A stretch of DNA of 64,000 nt from Prinia subflava (taxonomy: Eukaryota; Chordata; Aves; Passeriformes; Cisticolidae): assembly GCF_021018805.1 (NCBI RefSeq), contig NC_086254.1:2963001-3027000 (forward strand). Reading direction: 5' to 3'. The translations under genes and the position numbers were made by a program. Positions 1 through 13,186 of the stretch are shown one piece after another. How positions within the stretch are numbered: position 1 is the first letter of the stretch; each line of letters starts with the position of its first letter. The notes under the pieces were generated by a model, which worked only from the letters and a program-made list of their open reading frames with translations, did no database searches and was not told the DNA's origin.

Positions 1-425
1 AACCATTGGAGAGTGTCCAGAGGAGGCCGTGAGGACAGCGAAGGGCCCTGAGGGGAGGCCGTGTGAGGAGCTGCTGAGGGCACTTGGTGTGGTGAGCTGG
101 AGAAGGGGAGACTGAGGGGAGGCTCACTGCAGTCTGACACTGATCTGTGCTCTGTGTGAGCAGGGACAGCACCCTGGGAATGGCCTGAAGCTGTGCCAGG
201 GCAGGTTAAGGTTGGATGTTAGAAAGAGGTTCTTGCCCCAGGGAGTGCCTGGGCACTGAACAGGCTCCCCAGGGCAGTGGTTGCAGCACTTTGACAGAGT
301 TTGAGAAGCATTTGGCCAATCCTGGGGCACATGGTGTGACTCCTAGGAATGGTGCTGTGCTGGGCCAGAAATTGGACTCAGTGACCCCTGTGGATCCTTT
401 CCAACTCAGCATGTTCTGTGATCCC
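1..425 (+). repeat. CR1 LINE, 3' portion, cut by window edge
   Basis: The stretch follows the avian CR1 3'-end pattern. It begins with 'gtccagaggaggccgtgagg', continues through 'gaagctgtgccagggcagg', then 'gaacaggctccccagggcag', and ends with 'ggatcctttccaactcagc' and 'ttctgtgat'. That ending is the usual CR1 3' terminus on the + strand. The left end runs off the window. Open frames inside it are short and not the intact CR1 polymerase, so it is a dead, 5'-truncated copy. Confidence 0.85.
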
Positions 426-540
426 TTTTGGTGCATAGGGGTTAAATGTGAATGGAGGACAGTTTGGGATAATGCATGCATTGAGCACCAGTGCATGCAA
501 AAGACAGTAGGAAGCCTACCCTTGTCTTTTGAGAGTATAT

Positions 541-696
541 GAAAAATATAATAATATAAAATATAAAATAATATATGATATATATATATAAATATAAGAA
601 TACATATTATATATATTACTATAAATAAATATATATAATATATGTGTGTTTATATATATAATATGTATTTTATATATATATATATAAATATATAGT
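541..696. repeat. AT-rich (TA)n tract
   Basis: About 155 bases are almost only A and T, with long alternating TA runs at both ends and a short 'atgtgtgtttat' break. It is self-complementary enough to extrude hairpins. It lies about 115 bp beyond the CR1 3' end, so it is probably an independent microsatellite and not the CR1 tail. Confidence 0.9.
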
Positions 697-3600
697 GTCC
701 AGGAGAATAAAGTGGCGTCAGGATTCTTCCAAGCACTGGGTCTATGTAATGCAGTTAGCCTGATTTCCACGTAATGCTTTAGTAGATCCCTGAACATCTG
801 GAGTCAATGCGAACAAATAATCTTTTAATTCCTAAAATTCCAGTACCTAATATAAAGATTTGGTGGTAAGCAGTGAAGTGAAGTAGTTGAGGGAGAAAGG
901 TATTATTTAAATTGTAAAGCTATTAAATTATAACTACAATAAAGTTGAGCAGTTAGTTTGCTCACAGGGCTGGGTGGTTAAAATAATTGTAGGTCATGTG
1001 TCTAGCATCACAAATCTTAAAACCTCTGAGGGTTTTTCGATACTTGTTGGTTTGAGATTGACGTTATTTCCGAATGCTGAAGAGAAGGAATAAGTTGTGC
1101 ATGTGTAGAGGATGAGACCTTGGTCACCTGAAATGTTTAAGGCAGCCATTCCAAAAGCATCTGTCACTCTTGGTTCTTTTTCAAGATGCACCAGTCTCTG
1201 TGTATTGGTGACTTGAGACAGAATTACAGACACTGTGCAAGCTTACAGGTTTGGCACTCCGTACAGACAGCAGTCCATGTGAATGGGATGCTTCCCAGAA
1301 AAGCCTGATGGGATGGGGTAGCCATGCTGGGCTCTGCTTTGGGTTTGATTCTGCCTGTCACACAGCCACGACAATGGGATACTGGCAGGCAGAAGGTATT
1401 CTTCATGTGGAGAGGTCCTTAAAAATATCCATTCCGATAAAAATGTGGCAAGAAGTGAGTGGTGATAAAATGTACAGAAAAAGTTGGCTTTTCTTTGGGT
1501 TTGGAGCAAAAAAATGAAGCTAGGTTTGTTGTCTTTAAGTTTGTGGTGGTATTTTTGGTAATCTGTCCATTTTGCTTAGTAATAATTGACACCTCTACTT
1601 ATGAACAGTGTGCTGTTGCTATTAATATAAGTGTTTCTCATTCCCTGATCACTTGTTTACTGTATATGTGTCCTGAAATTGGAGATACTGTAATAAAAGG
1701 TCTATTTTGGACTTCAGAGTATAATAGGACAAACAAGTGCTTAAAATGTATCCATGCATCATTTGAGGACATTGAGATCAGCAGTCTGTTTCCTTTGGTA
1801 TGAACTCAGACAAACACATGTTGTTTATGCCCTTATAAGAGAAACAGCCTGCAACTCTCGATGATTATCTGGCAAAGGCAAGTTACTCCTATCATTAAAA
1901 CCTTTTTATTTTTTGGTCTCTCATGGCTTCTGCCCTCCTGTGCATCCTAGGAAGACCACTGAGTAAAAGCTTTTGCCAGTTGTGAGATCATCTCTACTCA
2001 TCTAAAACATGTTGCTCATGTTTTCTTTTGTTGCGGCAAAGACTCCCAAATGCCTTGAATATTTTATTTTGGTTTTGGGTGTGTGTCTGTGTGTGATATC
2101 TGAGGTTTGAAGACTTCTTTTTCAGTCTGATTTGGTGACCATCTGTTACAGGAGGACTGAGTGCTGCTGTCCAGACTCCACAGGAGGCTGGAGTGATGGG
2201 AAACCTCATGGCTAAAGCTGCCTGCTCTTCCTCAGGGCATCCTGCTGCCCTGTTTGTGTCACCATGGGCATTTATGGTGCTGAGCTTGCTGGTGGATGTT
2301 CAGGATGAATAGAACTAGTGAGAATCAGCTAACTGAGTAGGTGGAGAGAACAGAATTTACTTGTTTGGGCTAAGGAAGCATGTAAGCTCTTTAATTGTGG
2401 ATGTCATCAGTTTGCATTCAAGGCTGCTGGGTGTTTCAGCTGCTGCTGGGCTATGAGAACATTCTGCAGTGTTTTAACATGTTAAACCTTGGAAGGAAAA
2501 GGTTTCTTTCCCAATGGTCTCTTACTGCTTATGTACTAATGTTTTTTTCCCCTTTATTTTCTGCTTCTGGCACATGGCTTACCAAGTGGGGCACTGCCCA
2601 ATTTTCCCTTTCTTTGCCTGGCAGTTCTGTCATGCAGTCAGGTCTCAACCTCCCATGTGGTCCCATCAGGCTGAGGCTGATGCCAAGTCAAAAACTGACA
2701 GGAGTGCTTAGAAACTAAATGAGATTCAAAAGGTTGAATGGAAGTACTAGATCAAACCCAGAGTGTAATGCTGGGCAGCACTGTGTGCTGGAGAAATATT
2801 GATTTAGATATTGTGCTTTTAAAATAAGGAAATATTTGCTTGTAGTTTGTAGCAGGATAGGTGTTTATCCTGATTTCCCATGCCTTAGTTCATTGGGAAA
2901 GCTGTCACATAGATGAGATGCATCACCTGTGGATAAGGTAAAATATCAGTTATGTAAAAGAAACATCAATGGTGCCCGTTCATGTTGAGCTGAGGAACAG
3001 AAAAGAGGGAAAATATTCATCTTTTGCCATGTAACTCATTAAAGATCCCCTCAGATGAATATATTTTTATTACTGCGAGGTGGAAGTCACTATTTAAATT
3101 AAAAATGTGGCTTTTATCAGTTAGATGGTTCTTCCTGCAAGCTAGTACTGGTATGCTTCAGCAGTAGAGCCAGTGCAGGTCTGTTAAGGGAAAGTATGAA
3201 TACTGTGCATTCATCATCTAGAAGTAACAGCCAAATTGTTCATTCACACAGTAGTTTGAATCCAAAGTCTACCCTTCCACTAAACTGTAACTTAAATTAG
3301 GCTCTCTTTGATGGCTGAATTCTTTGACAATGCCTTGGTCATTCTCTATAAACGTGTAAGTCTTTCTGCTGATTTTTTTAATTGTTTAGTACACCACCTC
3401 ATATATCCAATACACAACTTCTTAGTCATCCTGCATGTTAGAGTTTTAATATATTTGAACAACGGCTATAATTTTTTTTTCAGCAGAAACAGTACAGATT
3501 TGTTCTTTTGTTTACTGCCAACTCAAGAGTAAACTCCAGCTCTGATCTGCTGGTAACTGGAGGCTGGTAAAGGAGGAATTATCCAACAAGAATGTGAGGA

Positions 3601-6600
3601 AATATCTCCATTCATTATAGTTCAAAATCAGCAGAGCAAAGCCTCTAAGCTGCTGTTATCATTTCAAAGTAAAAAGATCTCTTCTCCGCACTCTCAGCTC
3701 AGCTTAGTTTTGTGTAGATAAAATATATTTGTTATGAAACAAAACAACAGGCAAAAATGTTCTATTATAGCACAAAAGAAATGAAGATTGATTAAGCCAG
3801 TTTCATGGCTATGCAAGCCCTTGTTAGGTCCAGGCATACTGCACAAAGTTTTACTGTGCTGACCATTGAAACAAAAAATTTGCTCTCATTTTTGTGGTCT
3901 AATATATGATAAACACTATGTACTGGTCATTAATATTTTATTTTAACATCCAAAGAAATCCAGTGAACACCTAAACTTTTTCATCAACCATAACAACCTT
4001 ACTTTGGTCTGTTAAATATGGCTTACTAGAGATTAAAATAAAAGGCCTCCTTCTGATCAGCAGCCTGCTTTAGGAAGCTCCCAGCAGTGATAGCAGAGAT
4101 ACCAGATCTCCCAGCAGACAGCAGAACTGGTGTTTAGCACAGAGTTGGCTCATAGGAGAGTGATGTAACAAGTTTGCTTGGTGGCAGAAAACCATTCTCT
4201 AATCCTTTGGGGACCTCTGAGGTATCCTTTTGTGAGGATGTCTCGGTAGGCAAAGTGATTTTTTTGAAATTTTGTGGTGCAGTTAATGTTTGGTAATGTG
4301 ACAGGATAAATGTTTTTAAGATACTTGTGCTACTTATTGGCCAGTAATTGTGGAGAGATGTAGGCTGTTATGGATGGTAAGCTGTCCTTGACCCAATTTT
4401 TTTCAACACAAATTGTTTATAAAGTAGGAACCAAACCCTCTCAGGAATGTGAATGTATGTTTGACTGAGATGTAACTGTAAAGTAGAAGTTCATCTTCTT
4501 TTAATGTGAAGTTTTAGTGTTCTTATTACAGAGGATATTAGAGATGGCGTAAGGTGTGCCTATTTAGGAGTAAAATGCAACCTGTAAGACTTACGCAAAA
4601 TATTCAAATAAATGAATTTCAAAAGTTGATACTGGGGGAATTTCTAAACCTGAGAGGGGAATATATACAAGTTTTGACATGGGTGGAACAGTTAAAAACG
4701 TGTGTGTGACTCCCCCTGTCTTTTTCTGTTCAGACTTTTTAAGAATGTTACATGAAGAGAATCTGGGTAATGATATGCACTGGTTTTAGCAATATCTGAA
4801 TATTTATCCTAGTTCTGTGGTTAAAAGATCAGTATTCAGCCCTTTCTTATGCCGTGCATGTTTTTATAGGTGAGTTGGTGGAAGTTGATAAGTCTGAGAG
4901 CTTGACTGAAATGGCCCATGTTAATCTTGCTTAACATTTGTAGCTTTATTTCTTTTCCTAAAGAAAGATTGACTCTTTTCCCTTGATAACCTTTAAGGCA
5001 CTCACTTGTAAATAAATGTAGTCTTGGCAGGAAGAAAAAAAGGTACCTCTTAATATTGAGAAGGATATACTCTGCATGCATCTAAGCAACTGTATGCATT
5101 TACATAGATATTCTTAGTCTTTATTTTTTGAAAATGATGGATGACTTATCAGGTGATTAGTCTTTCAGTTGTGATCTTTTTCAAGCTGCTTTTGGGTAGA
5201 AATTGGAGTTGAAAATGTTTGCAAACATTTTCATCTGCTCTTTTTAAAGTACTACACAGTATTAAATGTGCTAAGTATTTATGGAAAAAAATCTCAGCTT
5301 ATTTTGTGTTTATAACTAAGCAGTGTAACATGACCTGTACTAAACAAATGAAGCCAGTGGTGACTTGAGACTGTGCTTGGCAGGACATTGGAGCTGGGAG
5401 GTGTCAGCCTTCCACGTCTACTTCTTATTTGCAGACTGGAAGAAGAAAACCAAGTTTACTTGCCTTTTCAGTTCCTAATTTGTTTCCCAACCTGGAATTA
5501 ACTAATGATCATTTTGAACTGAACTGAGTAATTTGAAATGAGAAAAATATTCACCCATCTTGTGGAAGATAATGTGCTGTCAAAATCTGGTGTATTTGCA
5601 TAAGTGGACTGGTTACAGTGGCTTTGTCAGTGATTTCTCCTCAGCTGACTTAATTTGCTTTGGAGTTTGGAGCAGCAAACATGTTTTGATAAATGTTGTT
5701 TAAATTATCTCACTTATACCCAAGATAATATTGTCACTGCAAAAAATTTTGGATTTCAAGTATCTTTATATCAAATGAGCTAATGTTAAAATAAAATCGT
5801 GCTCTTAATTGTTTTCATATTCAAAGTATTTGGTTGCAGAAGGGTGGTGTTAGACTTGGTCTTTCACTGCTGTGGGGATAGATTTCAGGCAATTTATGAA
5901 ATACTGAAATGATGTGTTGTGAGTTGCATGTTATTACCCATTTGGCATTTTTGTAAACTAAGCAGAGTTTTATTGTGTGTGGTTTGTTTGCATCTGCCGA
6001 GCCAGTGAGGTGTGAAACCACACACTTGTGGCTCAGTCTCCCCTGAGCTTACTACAGGTAAGGCTGGTTAGTCAGTGGTTTTCTGCTGTGAGTGGTGGGA
6101 CTGTGCTTTGCAGTGGTTCCACCTCACAAATTAAGTGGTCACAAATAGACATAGATTGTGTTTGTTAAGAGATTTTTCTTCAGGTAAAATGCCAGCAATG
6201 TAGAGTGGTTATAGCAATTTTTTTGCAAACAAAATCAATACTTCATTATGGAAAATAAAATGGATGTAGCTACCTGCATTGCAGACAAGGTAATGGTAGG
6301 TACAGATGTGCAGGATGACTGGATTCCTGAGGAACAGAGCATCATTTTAAACAGATTTTGTTTTTCAATGATTGTTTTCTTGTCAGTATTCCTGGCATAC
6401 GGTGGAACAATATGTTGATGACTGCCAGAAACTACTTTGCTACACCAGTGTGATGTTGGCTAAACACAGAAAAGTAAGCAAGAATTTGGCTTGACCAGAG
6501 CAGGTTTTATGGTTTAATGTGGAGAAAGATGAAAGGAAGTGATAAAGGCCAGAGCTGGCCTTGTGAATGGGCATGGATGGCTCCTGACTGCCTGGGAGCC

Positions 6601-6707
6601 TCACGTGCATGGGACTAAGATCAGTGCAACAGTGGAGCCTCAAGGTCTTGTGCAGTTTTCAGTCCAAGCCTGGTACGTTGTCACAAACTTAGAAAAGAGC
6701 AAATCTT
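697..6707. other. Non-coding stretch, no gene recognised
   Basis: This is AT-leaning unique sequence with frequent stops in all frames. No open frame in it exceeds about 115 codons, and none resembles a known protein. No tRNA, rRNA or snRNA pattern was seen. The one notable element is the perfect palindrome at 5210-5233. If the region lies in CASTOR2 intron 1, it is ordinary intron sequence. Confidence 0.6.
5210..5233. other. Perfect 24-bp palindrome with forkhead-like half-sites
   Basis: The sequence reads identically on both strands over 24 bases: TGAAAATGTTTG joined to CAAACATTTTCA with no spacer. The centre holds TGTTTGC and its reverse GCAAACA, which resemble forkhead-family core sites (TGTTTAC-like), overlapping back to back. 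Symmetry breaks at the next base outwards (t/t). Whether any protein binds it is inference. Confidence 0.6.
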
Positions 6708-6835
6708 CACAGAATGGATGAGGTCAAGAAGGATCTCTGAAGATCAGGTAGCCCAACCCCCAGCTCAAGGCTACTCAAGCGGCTTGCTCGGGATTTGGTC
6801 CATTGGGATCTGGTGCTTAAGGCCATGCATGGAGC
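6708..6835 (-). repeat. CR1 LINE 3' fragment, antisense
   Basis: The + strand reads 'cacagaatggatgaggtc', then 'aaggatctctgaagatcagg', 'agcccaacccccagctcaa' and 'ggcttgctcgggatttggtcc'. This is the reverse complement of a CR1 3' end (cf. 'gaatggttgaggttggaaggga' and 'ccaaccccctgctcaa'). It is diverged and only about 130 bp survive, so it is an old truncated insertion on the - strand. Confidence 0.75.
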
Positions 6836-8518
6836 TTTGCTCTCTGCTGTGTTAACCTCGTTGTTGACCTCGTTGGCTTTGTAATGCTTTGCTCCATTTC
6901 CACATAACATTATAATGTGTGATTTAGTGTCTCATCTCAGCATGACAAAGTGTTTTTTAAACTTTGAAGTGAAACTGGGCAACCTCTTGGTTATGGAGAG
7001 GACTGTTGGTATGAATGAGGGACTGTTTACTGCAGTAGTTCACTGGGGCTTTTTGCTGCTTTGTGAGCACTTCAGGTGAAACTGCTTAATGCCTTTAAAC
7101 TCTGAAAAACTACCTGTAACAAACTGGATGCCAAAAAGTTCCATAGCTTGGTAAGAGCAAAGCTTGCCTTGGGAAATGGCATGTACGCACTTCTGTGCTG
7201 GTGCAGACAACTTAATTACAATTTGTAATGATGTTCGATAGATGCACAAAACTAACGAAGCTACTTCTACCCAAGCCCTCTACATAGAAGTTTCATTTGT
7301 GTCCTTGACCTAAGTAAGGGAAATTATTAGAAGGACATGAAGTCGAAATGTGACTTAGTTTGACTTAAATGTGCAGTATTGTGTGGTGCATGCCCTGCAG
7401 TAAATGATGTGCTTTGGTTATTGTGCAGTTTCTGAAATTCCACTGTAAGAGCGGTCATGTGATGGAGCCTCACTGTAGGGAAGTTTTCTCTGTACTCTTC
7501 CTATTGGTATCAAGTTACTCCAGGCGTTTCTGAGTGGTTCTTACAATTCCTGTACACACAGTCGTGCTGTTGGCTTTATGCCTTATCACATTTCCCATCC
7601 CAGTGCTGTATTCCAGGGGTTGCTGAGGTTTGATCCCTGGACAAGTGCTCTGTGTCGTATGTAGGGAAAGCCTCATGTCTGAGGAAGGGTAAGTTTATAA
7701 GGCAAGGATTTTCCTGGAACTGCTGAGCCCTGGTAGCTCTTATGCTGTGACAGGCCAGAAATACTTCTTGTTTGCACAGGAGTGTGAAGTCAGGCCGGAA
7801 TGATTAATGTAAATGTAAATTAATGTGTTCTGTACCCATTTGAATAGCTTTGTTCAGTCAGATGGTGGTTGAATTGTAATCTTAGGCAATGATTTAAATA
7901 TGAAATAGTCCTAAAACAATATAGTTGCCTATTGGCTTTTAATGATCTTGTAAAGCAGTGTATTTTGAATGGATATGTCATTATAAAGGTGATAACGACC
8001 TAACGATATTCATGGAGGGAAAAAAAGAGGAACAAAGTCAGAAATGCTAAATAATATGTGCATGTATAAGTTATATGCTTCATGTAAGATTTGTGTCCTT
8101 GTGAGATGTACATATGTTTGAAATGAATTTTCTTCTGTTTATAGTATTGAGGCTTTAAACTGGTGCATAATTGGCTGTTAAACCATTTTTGATAGCCTTC
8201 CATGGCAGGTTATTGCTCTTCATCTCTTTTTGAGATTTCCTGCTGTTCTAACCATGTGCTTTTCTTAGAGATGTGTGGATGGCCACACTACATGGAACAG
8301 TTAATGGATCTGTCTTTAGATGCAGTCTTCATTGGCTGGATAACTTAGAGTGTACTTGGAGCATCACAGCAAAGCAGTTGATGAAATTCCTGTCCCTGAT
8401 TCAACAGTTTCCATCTCAAGTGTTTTGGAAGTTGTTGTTAGCTTGTTTTGTGTGTTCCAAGTTCAGGAGATTAAAAAACCAAACATCAGACATTAATGAG
8501 CCTACCTAAAGTAGGAAG

Positions 8519-8541
8519 AAAAAAAAAAAAACAACAAACAA
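8519..8541. repeat. A-rich low-complexity run
   Basis: A run of about 14 A is followed by CAA-type repeats. It may be a simple-repeat tract or the remains of a retroposon tail, but no element is recognisable upstream. Confidence 0.7.
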
Positions 8542-10599
8542 CTCACAAAAGAAAGCAGCAGGTGGATGATGAGGACACTTGACACCCCTACACTTTGAAG
8601 CCACCTCAGTTTGTTTATAGTACAGACTCGCAGCTGGAGTAGTGTGGCTATGGGCTGGTTAATTCAGAGTTGGAGTGGAAATGATTGACTTGTTAACTTT
8701 TCTTTACTCAGAGAATGAATGGTCAGATGATTAGATCTTGTTGTAGGGAGAAAAACTATTTCTTTATATAGGTATACGTTTTCTATATGTGTAACTAGTA
8801 TCCCATTCTGAATATTACATTTTTGCACATTGTGCTTTTACAGTAATCATTTTTCTCTTTCACTTGGGTTTGAAAAAATTCAGTGACAGGAACAGTTCCT
8901 GGATTCAGGATAGATTGGTACTCATACTTTTTCCTTGGCCTGTTAAAACATACTCCTGGTTATATATTCCTTGCGAGATCAACACAGCAAAAAAAGACAA
9001 TGGAAGAATTTCATTAAATGAGCCTTACACAAAACGAAGTTTAAAATTAATTAGGACCTACCTTTTAAGCACTTCTCAAATCTTCTCGTTGTCCAGATTT
9101 CTTCCCACTTAATGTTCACTTTATATGAAATCAATGTGAGGTACATGATAATACTTTCAGAATCACCTATGCCCCATTAAAAAAAAACAAACACTTGGGT
9201 ACCCCAAGGCTCACTGGAAGCCAGCAGGGATTGGACTCCAAAATGGCTTTTGCTGTTCGAGGAGGAGACACTTGAGGGCTTTAAAAATTTTGTCTGCTGC
9301 TCAGAGTAGCAGGTCTGCAGTAGGACCTCGCTCTGGTTTTCCAGATCCTGCACAGTCTTCACCACTAGGATACCACTTTTCAGTAGGACAGATGAAGGCC
9401 ATGTTTTCAGTCCCTGTGTGTATTAGCCACTTTGAAGTCTTTGTCATCCAGCTGCTGCTTTCTTTTGTGGTTTTTTTCTTCCTAGTTTTGGTAGGCTCAT
9501 TAATGGATGTGTTCTCTCGTCTTGCCTTGTACCTTGAGAGGGCAACGTGAGTTGGGAGATGTCCGGATGAGCTTCCATTAGTAACAGCAGTCTTCCTGAA
9601 AGTCACAAAGAAAACCACCAGGAATGTACTCACATGTGTGTGTGGCTTTCAAATACACATAAACACACATATATGTACATGAGTACAATATGTTTGTAGC
9701 TGTACACGTGTGTAATTCCAAAGTCAGAGTTCTCTTGAAATGGAAATTGCCTCAGCAAGAAAGTAGAGGTAGATCCTGCTGACAAATAAAACCACATGTT
9801 TTTAGGAGCCCTAATAGTTATGCTTCAGGACAGAGAATGTTTCTCTTCCACTATTCTTCAGACGACAGCTGCCACAATGAAGCCTGAATGTGAAGAATAC
9901 ATTTTTCTGTGGCTGTATCTTGGGTGCTGGGAAGACTCTACAGTTCAGAACAATAGCAGAATGTGGAGCTGCCAGCAGGCAGTCGGAGTGGACAAGTATA
10001 ATCATGCACCACTCAGCTTTCAAGGAAATTACAGTTAGTGCACTGACTTGCTCATAATAGCAAGCCATTGTTTAGCTTAATAACTTATCAGCTCTCCAGG
10101 AACCAGCCAGTGATCACTGTCATCACACACTGCTAATCATTCTGTTCTTAAATTATCCCAAGATGCACTAAGGACCCATCACATCACCTATTAAACCAGC
10201 AAACTGAGTGCGCTATAATTTTTTTTTTTTTAAGCTAGAGGGAACAATATTACCTACCTTTTTTCTTCTCTTGTTTTGTCATTATCTTTGTCATATGTAA
10301 TTGTGCCTGTAGTTTTTTTAAAATGTCTGGTTGAAAGGACATTGTCAAATTGTATTGGGATATTTTTAGATAGATAGAGTTTATGTTAAATTGTGGGGTT
10401 TTTGTGATAACTACTAGGGAACTGAATCTGAAACCTGCTTTTTAAGGAACGTTTGTTTTTCATAAAGCATTTGTGGCAGAGGGGTGATTCTTTTTATGGT
10501 GCTTGTCTGTAGTACCTGGGTTCCTGTCAATCACTAGTAAGTGTAGCCTGAGAATGCCCCTCTTCAGTAGTGAAGAGTAATTACCCCTCTTATACAAAT

Positions 10600-10705
10600 G
10601 TAGAATGTAGGCACAGGAGGATAGCGTGATTTACCCAGAGCCGTGCAGGGAGCTGTAGAAGAAGAAGGAGAAGGAAGCTGGTTTGAGTCCTGATCCCAGC
10701 AGGCC
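10600..10705 (-). repeat. Possible MIR-like (CORE-SINE) relic, antisense
   Basis: On the + strand the order is 'ggcacaggaggatagcgtga', 'tttacccagagccgtgcagg' and, after a GAA-rich insert, 'ggtttgagtcctgatcc'. This follows the reverse complement of the MIR/amniote SINE core (cf. 'ggcacagagaggttaagtga', 'cccaaggtcacacagc' and 'gatttgaacccagg'). The match is by eye and heavily diverged; chance similarity is possible. Confidence 0.4.
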
Positions 10706-13139
10706 TTCTATGTGTTCTGCCTTCTTACTGTTTGTGAGTTCTGAGCTGCCAGCACTGAAAGAGCCTTGGAGTATTTCTTCTGAAGGAAGAGTGGCCACAG
10801 CTTCATTTGCAGACATTGATATGAAAGATCCTAGAATGGTGCAAAGTACCAAACCCTGTTGGGACACCTTTTTGTGATCAGGAGTGCCCACACATGCAAA
10901 TCACGTGAGCAGATCTCCAACCTATTCCATGCCTAGGACTGAAATGGTGACTCTGTTCAAAGGGGAGGGAAAAGCAGATGTGTGTGCCCGGCTGGAACAG
11001 GCGTCCTTGCTGTTCTGAATAGTGCAGGCAGCTGTGGCATGGTATCTCCTGATCTCAGGAATTGTGCAGACTGTGGGGTTGGCAGTTTTTATTAGACCAG
11101 AACAAGTACACCAGAATTTAAATGAAACCCTGAGCATTTTTGTGGTTTTCTTTAATTGTTTTACTTGTTTTCATCTCTCCTGTGTCTGTCTTGGAAAGAC
11201 AATTGTATCTCTTGATCAGTGGTGACTAGAATTAAAATAAGGACCCTTCTCCTCCAAGATTTATTGCCTGGCACATCTATGTCTGATGAAGTGTTATCTT
11301 GCATGTTTTAAGAAGATTCTGTCTAACTGTGATATCTCTGAACCGTATGAGAAAACATTCTTGTCAATTATAGTAATAGTCTGGCTCAAATTATATAGGT
11401 ATATTGTATCCAAAAATGTAGATCCAGCCTTTGTTAATGAAAAGATCAAGTTGTTACAAAATGGTGATCTCGACAGAGACTAACCTTTGCATATACTTCA
11501 AATACATCACCTACTTTTGGCAGCAAGAAGTGTAAAAAATGCTGAGTAGGTATGTCATGTCCCCAAGGTAAGTTCTGTAATAAGGAAATACTTGAAGCTT
11601 ACAGGTGTGGCTTTCTCTTTTCCATGGGAATATTTCCCTCTTCTCCAGGAGTTTACTGTCTTTCTTTGAAAACAATTGTTCAGGTTGCAAGTCAGTCCTG
11701 TTTTATTGGCTTCATTTGCTGTAGGGCCAACAAATGGCATTCAGCCCAAACTCCAAGGTTGTGCCAGTTCACTGTATTTTGCACTGTACAAAGTTGAAAA
11801 GCATTGCCAGATGAAAAAATAGAGTTGAATAGAATTGAATTGGAAGACCTAAAACCTCCTATTAAACAATGCCAACCTGTTCTTTAATACAACACAATGG
11901 CTGTGCAATGATTTACGTTACTGTGTGTTTTGAAATGTGTCTGACTTGGTAGTTATGTTTGACCAGAGCTTTCTCTTACAAGAAGTATTTCTTTCTTTGC
12001 CCTGTCTACAGATACAAGAGTGGAAATGTCAATATTCAAGGCAGTTACAAATCTGCTTGGGATGCCCTGATAACCCAGTTCCCTGCATAGCAAAGTCAAC
12101 AAGTTTCTGTGTTGATGTTTGGAATTGGAGCCCAGGCAGAAATATTCACATTAGAGCGAATGTTTGTGTAAAACCCTGTTCATGCAAATTGGACATCAGT
12201 ACCTTGAGGTTTCTGGAAAAATACTCTTTTTTGCTTGGTGTACCATGCATTGGGATCCTTGGCTAATTCACGTTATATTAATGCCAGGTCTTGATTATCT
12301 GCAGCAAAATGTGTAAATACTGAAAGTCCTGTACTAAGAGGACAAAACATCCCATTTGGATCTAGATGAGCAGACTGGAAGCAACGTGGCATTTTGTTGT
12401 TGGTTTCTCAGCCTGGGAAAAGCAGCAAGTGACAGGATTACTGATGGTTCTTTCCCCAGCATCAAGTTCCAGACTCATATGTATGATTTCTGCTACTTTA
12501 ACTTTTATTTTACCAAGGCTCTCCCATTCCTTTGTTCTCCTGGCTAACTGATCCTTACAGTGCTCCCATCTTTTTGCAGGGGAGTTCCACCATGGTTTGA
12601 AGCCATTGTTTGTTGTGAAGTGTGAGTGTGAAGATGCTGGTACTTGGTTTGATGACTGCCTAAGCCTTGCTCTGTTACCTCTTCTTCTTTCATTGCTGCC
12701 TCTGTGGCTGTGAGATTCTGTTCAACGGTGGCTTGTTGAAGAAAAAAATCCAAATGATGGCTCTGTGCTATCATTTCAAAGAACAGCTATTCACCAGGCT
12801 CTTGATGGAGAGGTTTAATAAGAAATTATTTTGCTCCTTGGGCATGAAAATGCTGGTTAAGAGTGTAACTGGCACAGGACATCCTCTGCCCTGGGAGTCT
12901 GGCCAGAGAGAAATTTTTACTCCCTTTAAGCCATGGATCTGCACCCTCAGTAGGCTTTGTCACTGATATTTTGTTTACAGCTGTCTGTGCTGCTCAGGAG
13001 GAAGCTGTGATGCCTCAGAACAGCTCTCAGACTGCTCAGCAATAGTGGACTGCCATGCTGGGAGGGTGAGGATGCAGGACAGAAAGGGTGCAGGGGTCTA
13101 AGAAAATCTGCATACAAGTTTTGGGGTTGAGCTGAGTCT

Positions 13140-13144
<5 letters not shown>

Positions 13145-13182
<38 letters not shown>
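13145..13182. repeat. Poly(T) tract, 38 bases
   Basis: This is an uninterrupted run of T. An antisense retroposon would place its 3' end just to the right, but no AATAAA signal appears there on the - strand and I see no target-site duplication. I therefore call it a mononucleotide repeat. The length may be imprecise through sequencing error. Confidence 0.85.

Positions 13183-13186
<4 letters not shown>

Larger units (their letters stand above)
6836..13144. other. Non-coding stretch with minor repeats
   Basis: No gene is recognised. There is an A-rich run near 8519-8541, an alternating CA/TA/TG stretch near 9635-9710 and a MIR-like relic near 10600-10705. Open frames of 60-110 codons occur on both strands in overlapping positions, as expected by chance, and none has a recognisable motif. 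Confidence 0.6.

Noticed and set aside
13145..13182. Poly(T) as tail of an antisense processed pseudogene
   Set aside because: No polyadenylation signal, recognisable gene or target-site duplication beside it.
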